A DNA stretch of 64,000 nt, from assembly GCF_019890675.1 (NCBI RefSeq), contig NZ_JAIOAA010000007.1, positions 186,001-250,000 on the forward strand. Direction: 5' to 3'. A model generated the notes under the pieces. It had not been told where the DNA came from. It saw nothing but the letters and a program-made list of their open reading frames with translations, and made no database searches. A program made the translations under genes and the position numbers. The DNA comes from Micromonospora sp. PLK6-60. Lineage in GTDB: Bacteria; Actinomycetota; Actinomycetes; Mycobacteriales; Micromonosporaceae. Shown in pieces: positions 38,639-51,232 of this stretch (the stretch's first letter is position 1; each line of letters starts with the position of its first letter).

Positions 38639-38747
38639 CGCCCTACCAACTTGACCTCACAAACGAATCACCGACCCCGATCCTTGCCGGAAACGGGGGA
38701 TACCGAGTCACCGAATGATTCGTTCACGACATCAAGTTGGTAGGGCG
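38639..38747. repeat. 109-bp element with 16-bp and 9-bp in-register inverted repeats
   Basis: CGCCCTACCAACTTGA (38639-38654) is perfectly inverted at 38732-38747, and in the same register AACGAATCA (38662-38670) is inverted at 38716-38724. The loop contains ATCACCGA/GTCACCGA direct repeats and a CCCCG/CGGGG pair. Base composition is lower in GC than its surroundings. No target-site duplication is seen. Confidence 0.8.
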
Positions 38748-38989
38748 CAGAGACCCCCCGCGGCCCAGGCGATGGCACGCCCCGCCCGCCCCGCCCGCTG
38801 CGCCCGCTGCGCCCGCTGCGCCCGCTGCGCCCAAACCCGTCCCGACAGCCGAAGCGGAGCGGCTCGGGGCGCTTCGCGGCAGGGCGAGCAGCGCCTCGCG
38901 GCAGGGCGAGCAGCACCCCAGGGCAGGGCTGGCGACACCCGGGGCAGGGCGAACAGCATCCCGGGGCAGGGCGGGCGAAACCGCGGGGC

Positions 38990-39073
38990 AGGGCGGGCGG
39001 CACCCCGGGCGGGGCGGGCGGCACCCCAGGCGGGGCGGGCGGCACCCCAGGCGGGGCGGGCGGCACCCCGGGC
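38990..39073. repeat. 21-bp G-rich tandem repeat
   Basis: Four near-identical units (38990, 39011, 39032, 39053) read GGGGCGGGCGGCACCCCAGGC; degenerate relatives extend left to about 38876. Runs of three or four G every few bases give quadruplex potential on the plus strand. It lies 125 bp beyond the RND stop. Confidence 0.85.
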
Positions 39074-39197
39074 GGGGCGCCTCGGGGGCTCCCGCGACGG
39101 ACGGACCGCCGCCTCACCCGGCCCTCGCGACGGGCACCCTGGACGACGCCACGTCCGGGGTGCCCGTCGCCCGCCCGTTCGGCGGCCGAAATCGGTG

Positions 39198-42638
<3,441 letters not shown>

Positions 42639-42820
42639 CGGTCTGGCTCACTCCTGAGGGGGAAGGGAAGGCTCGGGAGGAAAGTGTGCCGGAAGGGGAC
42701 TTCGACCCCCAGCCCGCCCCCTACCGGACGAACCGGTGACCCCACCGCCGGGGGCAAGACGCGAGGACGCCCGGAGGCGATCCGGGCCGCAGGTCCGGGC
42801 CGTTACGGTCGCCCGGCGGC

Positions 42821-43870
42821 TCAGACCAGGTCGAGCGAGCGGGCCGCGGCCAGCGGGTCGTTGGCGATGGTCAGCGGCGCGGGGGCGGTGGAGATGGCCC
42901 ACTCCGGATCCTTGAGACCGTGCCCGGTGACCGTGCAGACCACCGTGGACCCGGCCGGCACCCGACCGGCCGCCCCCTGCTGGAGCAGGCCGGCGACGCT
43001 GGCCGCGCTGCCCAGCTCGACGAAGACGCCCACCTCGCGGGCGAGCAGCCGGTACGCGGACAGGATCTCCCGGTCGGTGACCGCGGCGATCAGCCCGCCC
43101 GAGGCGTCCCGGGCGTCGATCGCCTTGGTCCAGCTGGCCGGGTTGCCGATCCGGATCGCGGTCGCGATGGTGGACGGCTCGGCCACCATCTTGCCGCTGA
43201 CCAGCGGGGCGGCCCCGGCGGCCTGGAAGCCGTACATCTTCGGGGCCCGGGTCGCGTTGCCCTGGTGCAGGTCCTCGGAATAGCCCAGCCAGTAGGCGGA
43301 GATGTTGCCGGCGTTGCCGACCGGCAGGCAGTGGATGTCCGGCGCGTCGCCGAGCGCCTCGACGATCTCGAAGGCCGCGGTCTTCTGGCCGTGCAGCCGG
43401 TCGATGTTGACCGAGTTGACCAGGGCCACCGGGTAGTCCTGGGCGAGCTTGCCGGCCAGCGCCAGGCAGTCGTCGAAGTTGCCGCTGACCTGGAGCAGCC
43501 GGGCGCCGTGCACGAGCGCCTGGGCCAGCTTGCCCAGCGCGATCTTGCCCTGCGGCACCAGCACCGCGCAGGTGATCCCGGCGCGGGCCGCGTACGCCGC
43601 GGCGGAGGCGCTGGTGTTGCCGGTGGACGCGCAGATGATCGCCTTGTCGCCGGCCTCGACCGCCTTGGACACGGCGAGGGTCATCCCCCGGTCCTTGAAG
43701 GAGCCGGTGGGGTTGGCGCCCTCGACCTTGAGGTAGACGTCGCAGTTCAGCCGGGCGGAGAGCGCCGGCGCCGGCAGCAGCGGCGTGTTCCCCTCGTGCA
43801 GGGTGACGACGGGCGTCGCGTCGGTGACCGGCAGCCGCTCCCGGTACGCGTCGATCAGACCTCGCCACAT
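42821..43870 (-). CDS. thrC: Threonine synthase
   Basis: A 349-residue PLP enzyme turning O-phosphohomoserine into threonine. The PLP Lys lies in [10 protein letters not shown], the phosphate-binding loop is PVGNAGNIS, and SGNFDDC and TVTGHGLKD are family-typical. AGGAG precedes ATG 43870. It follows hom by 96 bp in the transcript. A short hairpin GCCCGGA/TCCGGGC (42769-42787) beyond the stop may end it before the RND gene's 5' side. Confidence 0.95.
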   Translation of the reverse strand: MWRGLIDAYRERLPVTDATPVVTLHEGNTPLLPAPALSARLNCDVYLKVEGANPTGSFKDRGMTLAVSKAVEAGDKAIICASTGNTSASAAAYAARAGITCAVLVPQGKIALGKLAQALVHGARLLQVSGNFDDCLALAGKLAQDYPVALVNSVNIDRLHGQKTAAFEIVEALGDAPDIHCLPVGNAGNISAYWLGYSEDLHQGNATRAPKMYGFQAAGAAPLVSGKMVAEPSTIATAIRIGNPASWTKAIDARDASGGLIAAVTDREILSAYRLLAREVGVFVELGSAASVAGLLQQGAAGRVPAGSTVVCTVTGHGLKDPEWAISTAPAPLTIANDPLAAARSLDLV

Positions 43871-43966
43871 GTCGTCGCTCCTATCGTCGGCCCGGTCAGG
43901 GTGGCGCACGCCGCGGCGCGGCCCGGCCGCACACCCATGGTCATCCACTTGGCGGGACGGGTCGGT

Positions 43967-45292
43967 TCAGGCGCCGCCCTCGACCCGCAGCACGCTGGCC
44001 ACCGAGCGGACGATCTCCAGCCCACGCAGCGCGCGTACGGTCGCGGCCAGCGCGGCGTCCGGGGCGACATGGGTGACGATCACCAGCTCCGCGTCGGAGC
44101 CGCGGCCGGCCGGCCCGCCGCCCGCCGGGCCCTGCCGCACGGTGGCGATGGAGACCTCGTGCCGGGCGAAGACCCCGGCGACCGCCTCCAGCACACCCGG
44201 CCGGTCGGCCACGTCGAGGCTGATGTGGTAGCGGGTCAGCGCCTCGCCCATCGGCCGCACCGACAGGTCGGCGTACGCGGACTCGCTGGACGCCCGGGCC
44301 CCGGCGAGCCGGTTACGGGCCACCGCCACCACGTCGCCGAGGACCGCGCTGGCGGTCGGCGCGCCGCCGGCGCCCCGACCGTAGAACATCAGCTGCCCGG
44401 CCGCCTCGGCCTCGACGAAGACCGCGTTGAACGCGTCGCCCACGCTGGCCAGCGGGTGGCTCAACGGGATCATCGCCGGGTGCACCCGGACGCTCACCGT
44501 CTCCCGCCCGGTGGCGTCGGCGCCCCGGGCCGCGATGCAGAGCAGCTTGATCGTGCAGCCCATCGCCTTGGCGCTGGCCACGTCGGCCGCGGTCACCTCG
44601 GTGATGCCCTCGCGGTGCACGTCGGCGGCGGTGACCCGGGTGTGGAAGGCGAGCGAGGCGAGGATGGCCGCCTTCGCGGCGGCGTCGAAGCCCTCCACGT
44701 CGGCGGTCGGGTCGGCCTCCGCGTAGCCCAGCTCGGTGGCCTCCTCCAGGGCCTCGGCGAAGCCGGCGCCGGTGGCGTCCATCGCGGAGAGGATGAAGTT
44801 GGTGGTGCCGTTGACGATGCCGGTGACCCGGTTGATCCGGTCCCCGTGCAGCGACTCGCGCAGCGGGCGCAGCAGCGGGATCGCGCCGGCCACGCTGGCC
44901 TCGTAGTAGAGGTCGGCGCCGCCCTCGGCGGCGGCGTCGTGCAGGGTCGCGCCGTCCTCGGCGAGCAGCGCCTTGTTGGCGGTGACCACGCTCTTGCCGG
45001 CGCGCAGCGCCTCGACCAGCCAGCTCCGGGCCGGTTCGATGCCGCCGACCACCTCGACCACCACGTCGACGTCGTCGCGCTTGACCAGCCCGAGCGGGTC
45101 GGTGGTGAACAGCGCCGGGTCGACCGGCAGGCCGCCCCGGTCCCGGCCGACCCGGCGTACGGCGATGCCGGCGATCTCCAGCGGAGCCCCGATCCGGGCG
45201 GCGAGGTCGGCCGACTGCTCGTGCAGCAGCCGGACCACCTCACTGCCGACGGTTCCGCAGCCGAGCAGCGCCAAGCGCACAGGTGACGTCAT
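43967..45292 (-). CDS. hom: Homoserine dehydrogenase
   Basis: A 441-residue NAD(P)-dependent enzyme reducing aspartate semialdehyde to homoserine. Rossmann GCGTVGSEV near residue 11, ANKALLA, the catalytic segment YYEASVAGAIPLL and GTTNFIL are clear; a C-terminal ACT domain (about 350-430, ISLDVADRPGVLEAV) gives feedback control by threonine. Its ATG overlaps the lysA stop in ATGA. Confidence 0.96.
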   Translation of the reverse strand: MTSPVRLALLGCGTVGSEVVRLLHEQSADLAARIGAPLEIAGIAVRRVGRDRGGLPVDPALFTTDPLGLVKRDDVDVVVEVVGGIEPARSWLVEALRAGKSVVTANKALLAEDGATLHDAAAEGGADLYYEASVAGAIPLLRPLRESLHGDRINRVTGIVNGTTNFILSAMDATGAGFAEALEEATELGYAEADPTADVEGFDAAAKAAILASLAFHTRVTAADVHREGITEVTAADVASAKAMGCTIKLLCIAARGADATGRETVSVRVHPAMIPLSHPLASVGDAFNAVFVEAEAAGQLMFYGRGAGGAPTASAVLGDVVAVARNRLAGARASSESAYADLSVRPMGEALTRYHISLDVADRPGVLEAVAGVFARHEVSIATVRQGPAGGGPAGRGSDAELVIVTHVAPDAALAATVRALRGLEIVRSVASVLRVEGGA

Positions 45293-46674
45293 CCCACATC
45301 CAAAGCCAGCAGGTCTTCTTCGGTCTCCCGGCGAACGATCAGCCGGGCCCGACCGTCACGGACGGCGACCACCGGGGGACGCGGGACATGGTTGTAGTTG
45401 CTGGCCATGCTCCGGCAGTACGCCCCGGTGCCGGGCACCGCGACAAGATCTCCGGGCTGCACGTCGGCGGGCAGGAATTCATCCTTCACCACGATGTCCC
45501 CGGACTCACAGTGCTTTCCCACCACGCGGGCGAGCAGCGGCTCCGCCGTCGAGGCCCGGTTGGCCACCGTCGCCGAGTACGACGCGTCGTAGAGCGCGGT
45601 GCGGATGTTGTCGCTCATCCCGCCGTCGACGCTGACGTACGTCCGCAGCCCGTCGACGTCCTTGACCGTGCCCACCTCGTAGAGGGTGAAGACCGCCGGG
45701 CCGACGATGGCCCGCCCCGGCTCGATGGACAGCCGCGGCACGGCCAGCCGCTCCGCCGCGCACTCCCCGTCGACGATCTTGCGCATCCGCTTGGCCAGCT
45801 CGTGCGGGGCGGCCGGGTCGTCCTGGGTGGTGTAGGCGATGCCGAACCCGCCGCCCAGGTCCAGCTCGGGCAGCTCCACCCCGCGCGCGTCGCGGATCTG
45901 CGCCTGGAGGGCGAGCACCCGGCGGGCGGAGACCTCGAAGCCGCTGGCGTCGAAGATCTGGGAGCCGATGTGCGAGTGCAGCCCGCGCAGGTCGAGCACG
46001 TCGTCGTCGAGCACCCGCAGGGCCGCCGCCAGGGCCGCCCCGCCGGCCAGCGAGAAGCCGAACTTCTGGTCCTCGTGGGCGGTGGCGATGAACTCGTGGG
46101 TGTGCGCCTCCACGCCGACGGTCACCCGGATCAGCACGCCGGGGCGTACCCCCCGCTCGCGGGCGAGCGCGGTGAGCCGGTCGATCTCGGCGAACGAGTC
46201 GAGGATGATCCGGCCCACCCCGGCGTCCAGTGCCCGGGTCAGCTCGGCCACCGACTTGTTGTTGCCGTGGAAGCCGATCCGCTCCGCCGGCATCCCGGCC
46301 GACAGCGCGGTGGCCAGCTCACCGCCGGTGCAGACGTCGAGGTGCAGCCCCTCCTCGGCGATCATCCGGACCACCGCCCGGCAGAGGAACGCCTTGCCGG
46401 CGTAGTAGACGTCCGCGTCGGCGAAGGCGGCCAGGAACTCCCGGGCCCGGCCGCGCAGGTCGTCCTCGTCCAGGACGTACGCCGGGGTGCCGTACTCGGC
46501 GGCCAGGTCGCGGACGTCGAGCCCGGCGACGGTCAGCGCCCCGCCGTCGGCGCGCCGGACGTTACCCGGCCAGAGCGCCGGCACCAGGGCGTTGACGTCG
46601 ATCGGGGCACGCAGCCAGGCGGGACCCCGGCTGCCGATGTCGCCGTGCAGGGCACCGGCCTCGTGCGCGCGCAT
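45289..46674 (-). CDS. lysA: Diaminopimelate decarboxylase
   Basis: A 461-residue PLP enzyme making lysine from meso-DAP. PLP Lys in YYAGKAFL, HSHIGSQIF, the catalytic Cys in GKHCESGD and the terminal GAYCRSMASNYN are present. A 35-residue N-terminal extension is typical of actinobacterial LysA. The start is 4 nt beyond the argS stop; argS, lysA and hom form one transcript. Confidence 0.96.
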   Translation of the reverse strand: MRAHEAGALHGDIGSRGPAWLRAPIDVNALVPALWPGNVRRADGGALTVAGLDVRDLAAEYGTPAYVLDEDDLRGRAREFLAAFADADVYYAGKAFLCRAVVRMIAEEGLHLDVCTGGELATALSAGMPAERIGFHGNNKSVAELTRALDAGVGRIILDSFAEIDRLTALARERGVRPGVLIRVTVGVEAHTHEFIATAHEDQKFGFSLAGGAALAAALRVLDDDVLDLRGLHSHIGSQIFDASGFEVSARRVLALQAQIRDARGVELPELDLGGGFGIAYTTQDDPAAPHELAKRMRKIVDGECAAERLAVPRLSIEPGRAIVGPAVFTLYEVGTVKDVDGLRTYVSVDGGMSDNIRTALYDASYSATVANRASTAEPLLARVVGKHCESGDIVVKDEFLPADVQPGDLVAVPGTGAYCRSMASNYNHVPRPPVVAVRDGRARLIVRRETEEDLLALDVG

Positions 46675-46678
46675 CTCG

Positions 46679-48346
46679 TCACATCCGCTCGGGGGCGGAG
46701 ACGCCGAGCAGGCGCAGGCCGTTGGCGATGACCACCCGGGTGGCGTCGTTGAGCCAGAGCCGGGCCCGGTGCAGGTCGGTGATCTCCTCGTCGCCCTGCG
46801 GCAGGACCCGGCAGTTGTCGTAGAAGCGGTGGTAGGACGCGGCCACGCTCTCCTCCAGGTAGCGCGCCACCCGGTGCGGCTCGCGCAGCTCGGCGGCGGT
46901 GGCCACCACGGCGGGGAACTCGGCCAGCGCCTTGAGCAGCTCGTTCTCCTTGTCGTGGGAGAGCAGCTCGGGCTGGAAGTCGTCGGCCGCGCCCCGGGTC
47001 AGCCCCACCTCGGCGGCGTTACGGGCGACGCCGGCGGTCCGGGCGGCGACGTACTGCACGTAGTAGACCGGGTTGTCCCGGGTGGCCCGGGTCCACAGCT
47101 CCACGTCGATGTCGATCGGCGAGTCGCTGGAGTAGCGGGCCAGCGCGTAGCGGGAGGCGTCCACGCCGATCGCGTCGACCAGGTCCTCCAGCGTGACCAC
47201 GGTGCCGGCCCGCTTGCTCATCCGCACCGGCGCGCCGTCGCGGACCAGGTTGACCAGCTGGCCGATGAGGATCTCCAGGTTGCGGGCCGGGTCGTCGCCG
47301 AAGCAGGCGGCCATCGCCTTCATCCGGCCGATGTAGCCGTGGTGGTCGGCGCCCAGCATGATCACGACCCGCTCGAAGCCGCGCTCCCGCTTGTCCAGGT
47401 AGTAGGCGCAGTCGGCGGCGAAGTATGTCCACTCGCCGTTGGACTTGCGCAGCACCCGGTCCTTGTCGTCACCGAAATCGGTGGTACGCAGCCAGGTGGC
47501 GCCGTCGGTCTCGAAGACGTGGCCCTGCTCCCGCAGCCGGTTGAGCGCCAGCTCCAGCTCGCCCCGGTCGTGCAGGTCCTTCTCGTTGAAGTAGGTGTCG
47601 AACTCCACCCCGAAGGCGGCCAGCGAGGACTTGATCTCGGCGAACATCAGCGCCACGCCCTCGACCCGGAAGGTCTCCTGGGCGGCCGCGTCGTCCAGCT
47701 CCAGCACGTCCGGGCGGATCTTGCGGACCGCCTCGGCGATCTCCGCGATGTAGGCCCCGCCGTACCCGTCCTCGGGGGCCGGCTCGCCCTTCGCGGCGGC
47801 CAGCAGCGACCGGGCGAACCGGTCGATCTGGGAGCCGGCGTCGTTGAAGTAGTATTCCGTGCCGACGTCCGCGCCGGTGGCCCGGAGCAGCCGGCTCAGC
47901 GCGTCACCGACGGCCGCCCAGCGGACCCCGCCGATGTGCACCGGGCCGGTCGGGTTGGCCGAGACGAACTCCAGGTTGATCTTCTCGCCGGTGAGCCGGT
48001 CGCTGCGGCCGTACCCGTCACCGGCCTCGACGATCACCCGGGCGAGCTGGCCGGCGGCGGCCGCGTCCAGCCGGATGTTGAGGAAGCCCGGGCCGGCGAT
48101 CTCCACCGACTTGATCCCCGGCGCCCGCCCGAGCTGCTCGGCCAGCGCGGTGGCCAGCTCCCGGGGCGGCACGCCGACCTTCTTGCTCAGCTGCAGCGCC
48201 AGCGTCGAGGCGTAGTCGCCGTGCTCCGGGTTGCGGGGACGCTCGACCGTGGTCCCCTCCGGCAGCACGGAACGGTCCAGCCCGCGCTCCGTGAACACGG
48301 CGTGGGCAGCGGAGAGGACGACGACGGCGAGTTCTGCGGGAGTCAC
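46679..48346 (-). CDS. argS: Arginyl-tRNA synthetase
   Basis: A 555-residue class I synthetase. The N-terminal additional domain recognises tRNA; the HIGH equivalent is [18 protein letters not shown], the KMSKS equivalent is RMSKRAGT, and the C-terminal DALR anticodon-binding domain ends the protein. Start GTG 48346 is 6 nt after TACCAT and lacks a ribosome-binding site, the same leaderless layout as thrB. It heads the argS-lysA-hom transcript. Confidence 0.97.
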   Translation of the reverse strand: MTPAELAVVVLSAAHAVFTERGLDRSVLPEGTTVERPRNPEHGDYASTLALQLSKKVGVPPRELATALAEQLGRAPGIKSVEIAGPGFLNIRLDAAAAGQLARVIVEAGDGYGRSDRLTGEKINLEFVSANPTGPVHIGGVRWAAVGDALSRLLRATGADVGTEYYFNDAGSQIDRFARSLLAAAKGEPAPEDGYGGAYIAEIAEAVRKIRPDVLELDDAAAQETFRVEGVALMFAEIKSSLAAFGVEFDTYFNEKDLHDRGELELALNRLREQGHVFETDGATWLRTTDFGDDKDRVLRKSNGEWTYFAADCAYYLDKRERGFERVVIMLGADHHGYIGRMKAMAACFGDDPARNLEILIGQLVNLVRDGAPVRMSKRAGTVVTLEDLVDAIGVDASRYALARYSSDSPIDIDVELWTRATRDNPVYYVQYVAARTAGVARNAAEVGLTRGAADDFQPELLSHDKENELLKALAEFPAVVATAAELREPHRVARYLEESVAASYHRFYDNCRVLPQGDEEITDLHRARLWLNDATRVVIANGLRLLGVSAPERM

Positions 48347-48443
48347 CGACCCATGGTATCGGGGGTAGACTCGGGCACTCGGCGGCGACCCTGCGCGTCA
48401 CACCGGCCGCCGTCCCCCTGACCGACCGACCTGACGAGGCACG

Positions 48444-49265
48444 ATGAGCATCAGCACCCCGGGCGGCCCCGAGCGCCGTCCGACCGTGGTCAGCACCGGT
48501 AAGAAGCCGGCGGGTGGCCGGCCAGCCGCTGCGGACAAGACGGCCGGCGGCAAGGCCGGGGCCGGCAAGGGCGCACCCCGGCAGTCCTCGGGCGGCAAGG
48601 GCCGTAAGCCGATCACGCCGGTCAAGGTCAGCCAGGGCCGTTCCTGGGGGCCGATCGCGCTCTTCGCCGCCGTCGGCGTGCTGACCGTCGCGATCATCGG
48701 TTTCGCCGCGTTCTCGGCGTTCCAGGGCTCCAAGCCGTGGGAGAAGCGCGCGGCCGACATCAACGGCGTGACCGACTACCGGGAGAAGGACCCGGAGCTG
48801 GTCAAGGGCAGCCAGCACCAGCAGGGCACGGTCAAGTACACGGTCACCCCGCCGGTCGCCGGCCCGCACAACCCGGCCTGGCAGAACTGCATGGGCGACG
48901 TCTACGACGCCCCGATCGCCAACGAGCACGCGGTGCACAGCCTGGAGCACGGCGCGGTCTGGGTCACCTACCGCCCCGACCTGCCGGCCGACCAGGTGGC
49001 CACGCTCAAGGCCAAGGTCGAGGGCAAGGAGAAGCTGTTCATGAGCCCGTACGAGGGCCTGGACAAGCCGATCGCGCTCCAGGCCTGGGGCTACCAGCTC
49101 AAGGTCGACAACGCCGACGACAAGCGGATCGACGAGTTCATCAAGACGCTGCGGGTGAACGCCTCGATCGAGGGCCCGAACGCGCTGTGCAGCCAGGGCG
49201 TGACCGCCACCGGCACCACGCCGCGCGACATGGGCAACCAGATGGGCGACCAGACCCAGGGATGA
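48444..49265 (+). CDS. DUF3105 membrane-anchored protein
   Basis: A 273-residue protein with a Lys/Gly/Ala-rich cytoplasmic N-terminus, one transmembrane helix at about 68-93, and an extracellular DUF3105 domain with TPPVAGPHNPAW, HAVHSLEHGAVWVTY and a Cys near the end. Conserved His and Cys suggest metal binding; no function is known. It is followed by DUF305 after 7 bp. A TAGACT hexamer at 48366-48371 may be its -10, divergent from argS. Confidence 0.9.
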   Translation: MSISTPGGPERRPTVVSTGKKPAGGRPAAADKTAGGKAGAGKGAPRQSSGGKGRKPITPVKVSQGRSWGPIALFAAVGVLTVAIIGFAAFSAFQGSKPWEKRAADINGVTDYREKDPELVKGSQHQQGTVKYTVTPPVAGPHNPAWQNCMGDVYDAPIANEHAVHSLEHGAVWVTYRPDLPADQVATLKAKVEGKEKLFMSPYEGLDKPIALQAWGYQLKVDNADDKRIDEFIKTLRVNASIEGPNALCSQGVTATGTTPRDMGNQMGDQTQG

Positions 49266-49272
49266 GGACTTC

Positions 49273-49941
49273 ATGACGGCTCCCACCACGACGGCTGACG
49301 CACCGGACGAGACGGCGGTCGCCGACGACGGCGCCCGCCGGTCCGTGCGCCGCTTCGGCACGCTCGCGCTGGCCGCCGCCGTCGTGGTCGGGCTCCTCCT
49401 CGGGTACGCCGGCGGCCTGCTGACCCCGCAGCTCACCCGGCCCGGGGACAGCTCGGCCGAGGCGGGCTTCGCCCGGGACATGACCAGTCACCACGCGCAG
49501 GCGATCAGCATGGGCCTGATCGCCTTCCAGAGGGGCACCGACCCCGAGGTACGCCAGATGGGCGTCGACATCGCCACCGGCCAGCAGGGCGAGATCGGCA
49601 CCATGCAGACCTGGCTGCGCTCGTGGGGGCTGGACCCGGCCGGTTCGGATCCGGTGATGGCCTGGATGCCGGACGGCGCCAAGCTGGTGAAGAACGGCCT
49701 GATGCCCGGGATGGCCACTCCGCAGGAGATGGCGGCGCTGGAGTCCGCCCAGGGGCGCGAGCTGGACGTCATGTTCCTGCGCATGATGATCCGGCACCAC
49801 CTGGGCGGGGTGCACATGATCGACGGCATCCTCGACGCCAGCGACGACCCCGAGGTGACCCGGGTCGCCCAGACCATGAAGAACACCCAGCAGACCGACC
49901 TGGCCAACCTCCAGGCCGCGCTCACCCGGCTGGGCGGCTGA
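49273..49941 (+). CDS. DUF305 extracytoplasmic His/Met-rich protein
   Basis: A 222-residue protein with an N-terminal anchor helix (about 29-50) and a helical DUF305 domain. His/Met clusters DMTSHHAQAISMG and MMIRHHLGGVHM are typical of this ferritin-like family, linked by context to copper handling; that role is family-level inference. Co-transcribed with the DUF3105 gene. Two hairpins end the unit. Confidence 0.9.
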   Translation: MTAPTTTADAPDETAVADDGARRSVRRFGTLALAAAVVVGLLLGYAGGLLTPQLTRPGDSSAEAGFARDMTSHHAQAISMGLIAFQRGTDPEVRQMGVDIATGQQGEIGTMQTWLRSWGLDPAGSDPVMAWMPDGAKLVKNGLMPGMATPQEMAALESAQGRELDVMFLRMMIRHHLGGVHMIDGILDASDDPEVTRVAQTMKNTQQTDLANLQAALTRLGG

Positions 49942-49969
49942 CCGCACGCCCCCGACCCTGCTCGACCCG

Positions 49970-50006
49970 GCAGGCCCGCGTCCCGCCCCGGCGGACGCGG
50001 GCCTGC
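49970..50006 (+). terminator. Hairpin terminator after DUF305
   Basis: A perfect 14-bp stem GCAGGCCCGCGTCC/GGACGCGGGCCTGC with 9-nt loop, 28 bp past the stop; no T-tract. Confidence 0.75.
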
Positions 50007-50028
50007 GCACATCCGGTACGCGTCGCGG

Positions 50029-50059
50029 GAAGGCCCGACCTGCGGGATGTCGGGCCTTC
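50029..50059 (+). terminator. Second hairpin after DUF305
   Basis: An 11-bp perfect stem GAAGGCCCGAC/GTCGGGCCTTC with a 9-nt loop, 22 bp after the first. The tandem pair lies in the gene-free stretch 49942-50300, whose right part (50200-50300) is markedly richer in A+T and probably contains the promoter of the next gene. Confidence 0.7.
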
Positions 50060-50300
50060 GGACGGCGGCGATGGGCCGGAGTGCGGCATGGGGCGCTTTC
50101 GGGCCGCGCTGGCCGGCCTCTCCGAGCGCCCTGATCGGCCAACTTGCCGCGCATCGGCCCGTCCGCCCCCGGGCACGCCGTGAGCTTTGTCCGGAGATGG
50201 GGCTTTCATGCATCTAGTGGCTTACCACCCATTGCGGAGCTTGGAGACTTTTCTCCCCACATATCGTGACCGGTTCTGATTCGGGCTCGTTGCGTAGGAC

Positions 50301-50996
50301 GTGGGGGTTGCACTCAGAGACGCACGGCGGTCGGTGACCAGTTGGTGCCGGCGCCACACCATCGGCGGTGACGGGGCGGTGGCAGCCGTCCGTCGCGGAC
50401 AGCGGCAGGGCGAGCCGGGAACGCTCAGCCGCGAACAGGAACTGGAACTGATCGACACCCTGCGGGGCACCTACCCCGACGAGTTCGGCCTGGACGAGCA
50501 GCTGTGGACGCGGCAGAGCCTCACCACGCTGATCCAGCGCCGGTTCGCCACCGGGATGGACGCCGGCGAGGTCGGGGCGTACCTGCGGGCCTGGGGGTTG
50601 GGTCCGCGCGAGCCCCGCGAGCGGGCCTGCGGGCTCTGCGTGGGCGCGGTCGAGCGCTGGGTCCGTGGCGAGTACCCGGCGATCACCCGGGCCGCCCAGG
50701 AGCACCTGGCCGAGGTGTACTGGATCGGCCGGGTACGCCTGCGCGGCACCATGCCCGCGGCGGATGTGATCTCGGCGGTGTCGTCCCGGGGCCGGGTCCG
50801 CTTCATGATCACCACGCCGTCGGTCGACCCGCCGCTGCCCCGCGACTTCGTGCTGCGGCTCAGCGGCCCCGAGGAGCACACCGTGCACCTCATCGTGGAC
50901 GGGTCCTGGCCCAAGAACGAGTGGCCCCGGCGGCTGCCCCGCCGCATCGTCCTGCATCCCCTACCCAGCTGCGGTCGCACCCTGATCGCCGCCTGA
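50301..50996 (+). CDS. IS630-transposase-derived winged-helix protein, probably inactive
   Basis: A 231-residue protein. The middle (about 40-115) resembles the winged helix of IS630-type transposases (LWTRQSLTTLIQRRF, VGAYLRAWGLGPREP). The C-terminal part resembles a shrunken DDE domain: VISAVSSRGRVRFMI and HLIVDGS keep the second Asp, but the first Asp is replaced (HLAEVYWIG) and the final SPELNPxE block is absent. So transposition is unlikely. The frame is intact and codon use normal, which suggests a domesticated gene kept for DNA binding. No terminal inverted repeats seen. Start GTG 50301 uncertain. Confidence 0.6.
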   Translation: MGVALRDARRSVTSWCRRHTIGGDGAVAAVRRGQRQGEPGTLSREQELELIDTLRGTYPDEFGLDEQLWTRQSLTTLIQRRFATGMDAGEVGAYLRAWGLGPREPRERACGLCVGAVERWVRGEYPAITRAAQEHLAEVYWIGRVRLRGTMPAADVISAVSSRGRVRFMITTPSVDPPLPRDFVLRLSGPEEHTVHLIVDGSWPKNEWPRRLPRRIVLHPLPSCGRTLIAA

Positions 50997-51056
50997 CCTC
51001 CGCCGAGCCGAGGACAGACGGCAGCCGAGGACACGGGACGGGCGAGGCGGTACCGA

Positions 51057-51087
51057 TTGGGTGATCCGGGAGGGGGTTTGCTACTCT
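51057..51087 (+). promoter_or_regulatory. Probable tRNA-Arg promoter
   Basis: TTGGGT (51057-51062) and TACTCT (51082-51087) are 19 bp apart, ending 14 bp before the mature tRNA. Confidence 0.5.
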
Positions 51088-51101
51088 TCTCGGGTCGCTG
51101 A

Positions 51102-51176
51102 GCCCCCGTAGCTCAGGGGATAGAGCACCGCCCTCCGGAGGCGGGGGCGCAGGTTCGAATCCTGCCGGGGGCACCA
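51102..51176 (+). tRNA. tRNA-Arg (anticodon CCG)
   Basis: The acceptor stem GCCCCCG pairs with CGGGGGC; the D arm GCTC-AGGGGATA-GAGC, anticodon stem CCGCC/GGCGG around loop CTCCGGA, and T arm with GGTTCGAATCC are all canonical. The anticodon CCG reads CGG, a frequent Arg codon here. CCA is encoded (51174-51176). A classic terminator follows after 14 bp. Confidence 0.97.
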
Positions 51177-51190
51177 GAGAGACGACGAAG

Positions 51191-51216
51191 CCCGGGCCCG
51201 CTGGCCCGGGTTTTTT
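51191..51216 (+). terminator. Rho-independent terminator of tRNA-Arg
   Basis: An 8-bp stem CCCGGGCC/GGCCCGGG with 4-nt loop followed by six T (51211-51216), the best classical terminator in the window. Confidence 0.93.
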
Positions 51217-51232
51217 CGCGAGCAGGAGCCGG

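Larger units (their letters stand above)
38279..39197. other. Repeat-rich gap without a convincing gene
   Basis: These 919 bp lie between the deacetylase start and the RND stop. They hold an alternative-hairpin element (38457-38513), a 109-bp inverted-repeat element (38639-38747), 9-bp CGCTGCGCC repeats (about 38775-38830) and a 21-bp G-rich tandem array. A minus-strand frame near 38540-38638 (reading ...LGDLLELVRLAAGDRLTLDN...) has normal codon use and could be the remnant of a gene. Confidence 0.7.

Noticed and set aside
38639-38747. IS terminal inverted repeats
   Set aside because: The interior is only about 77 bp with no transposase and no flanking target duplication; kept as an unclassified element.
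38668-39117. 149-codon Pro/Gly-rich frame over the repeat array
   Set aside because: The collagen-like look comes from the 21-bp repeat; it overlaps the structured element and lacks a start signal.
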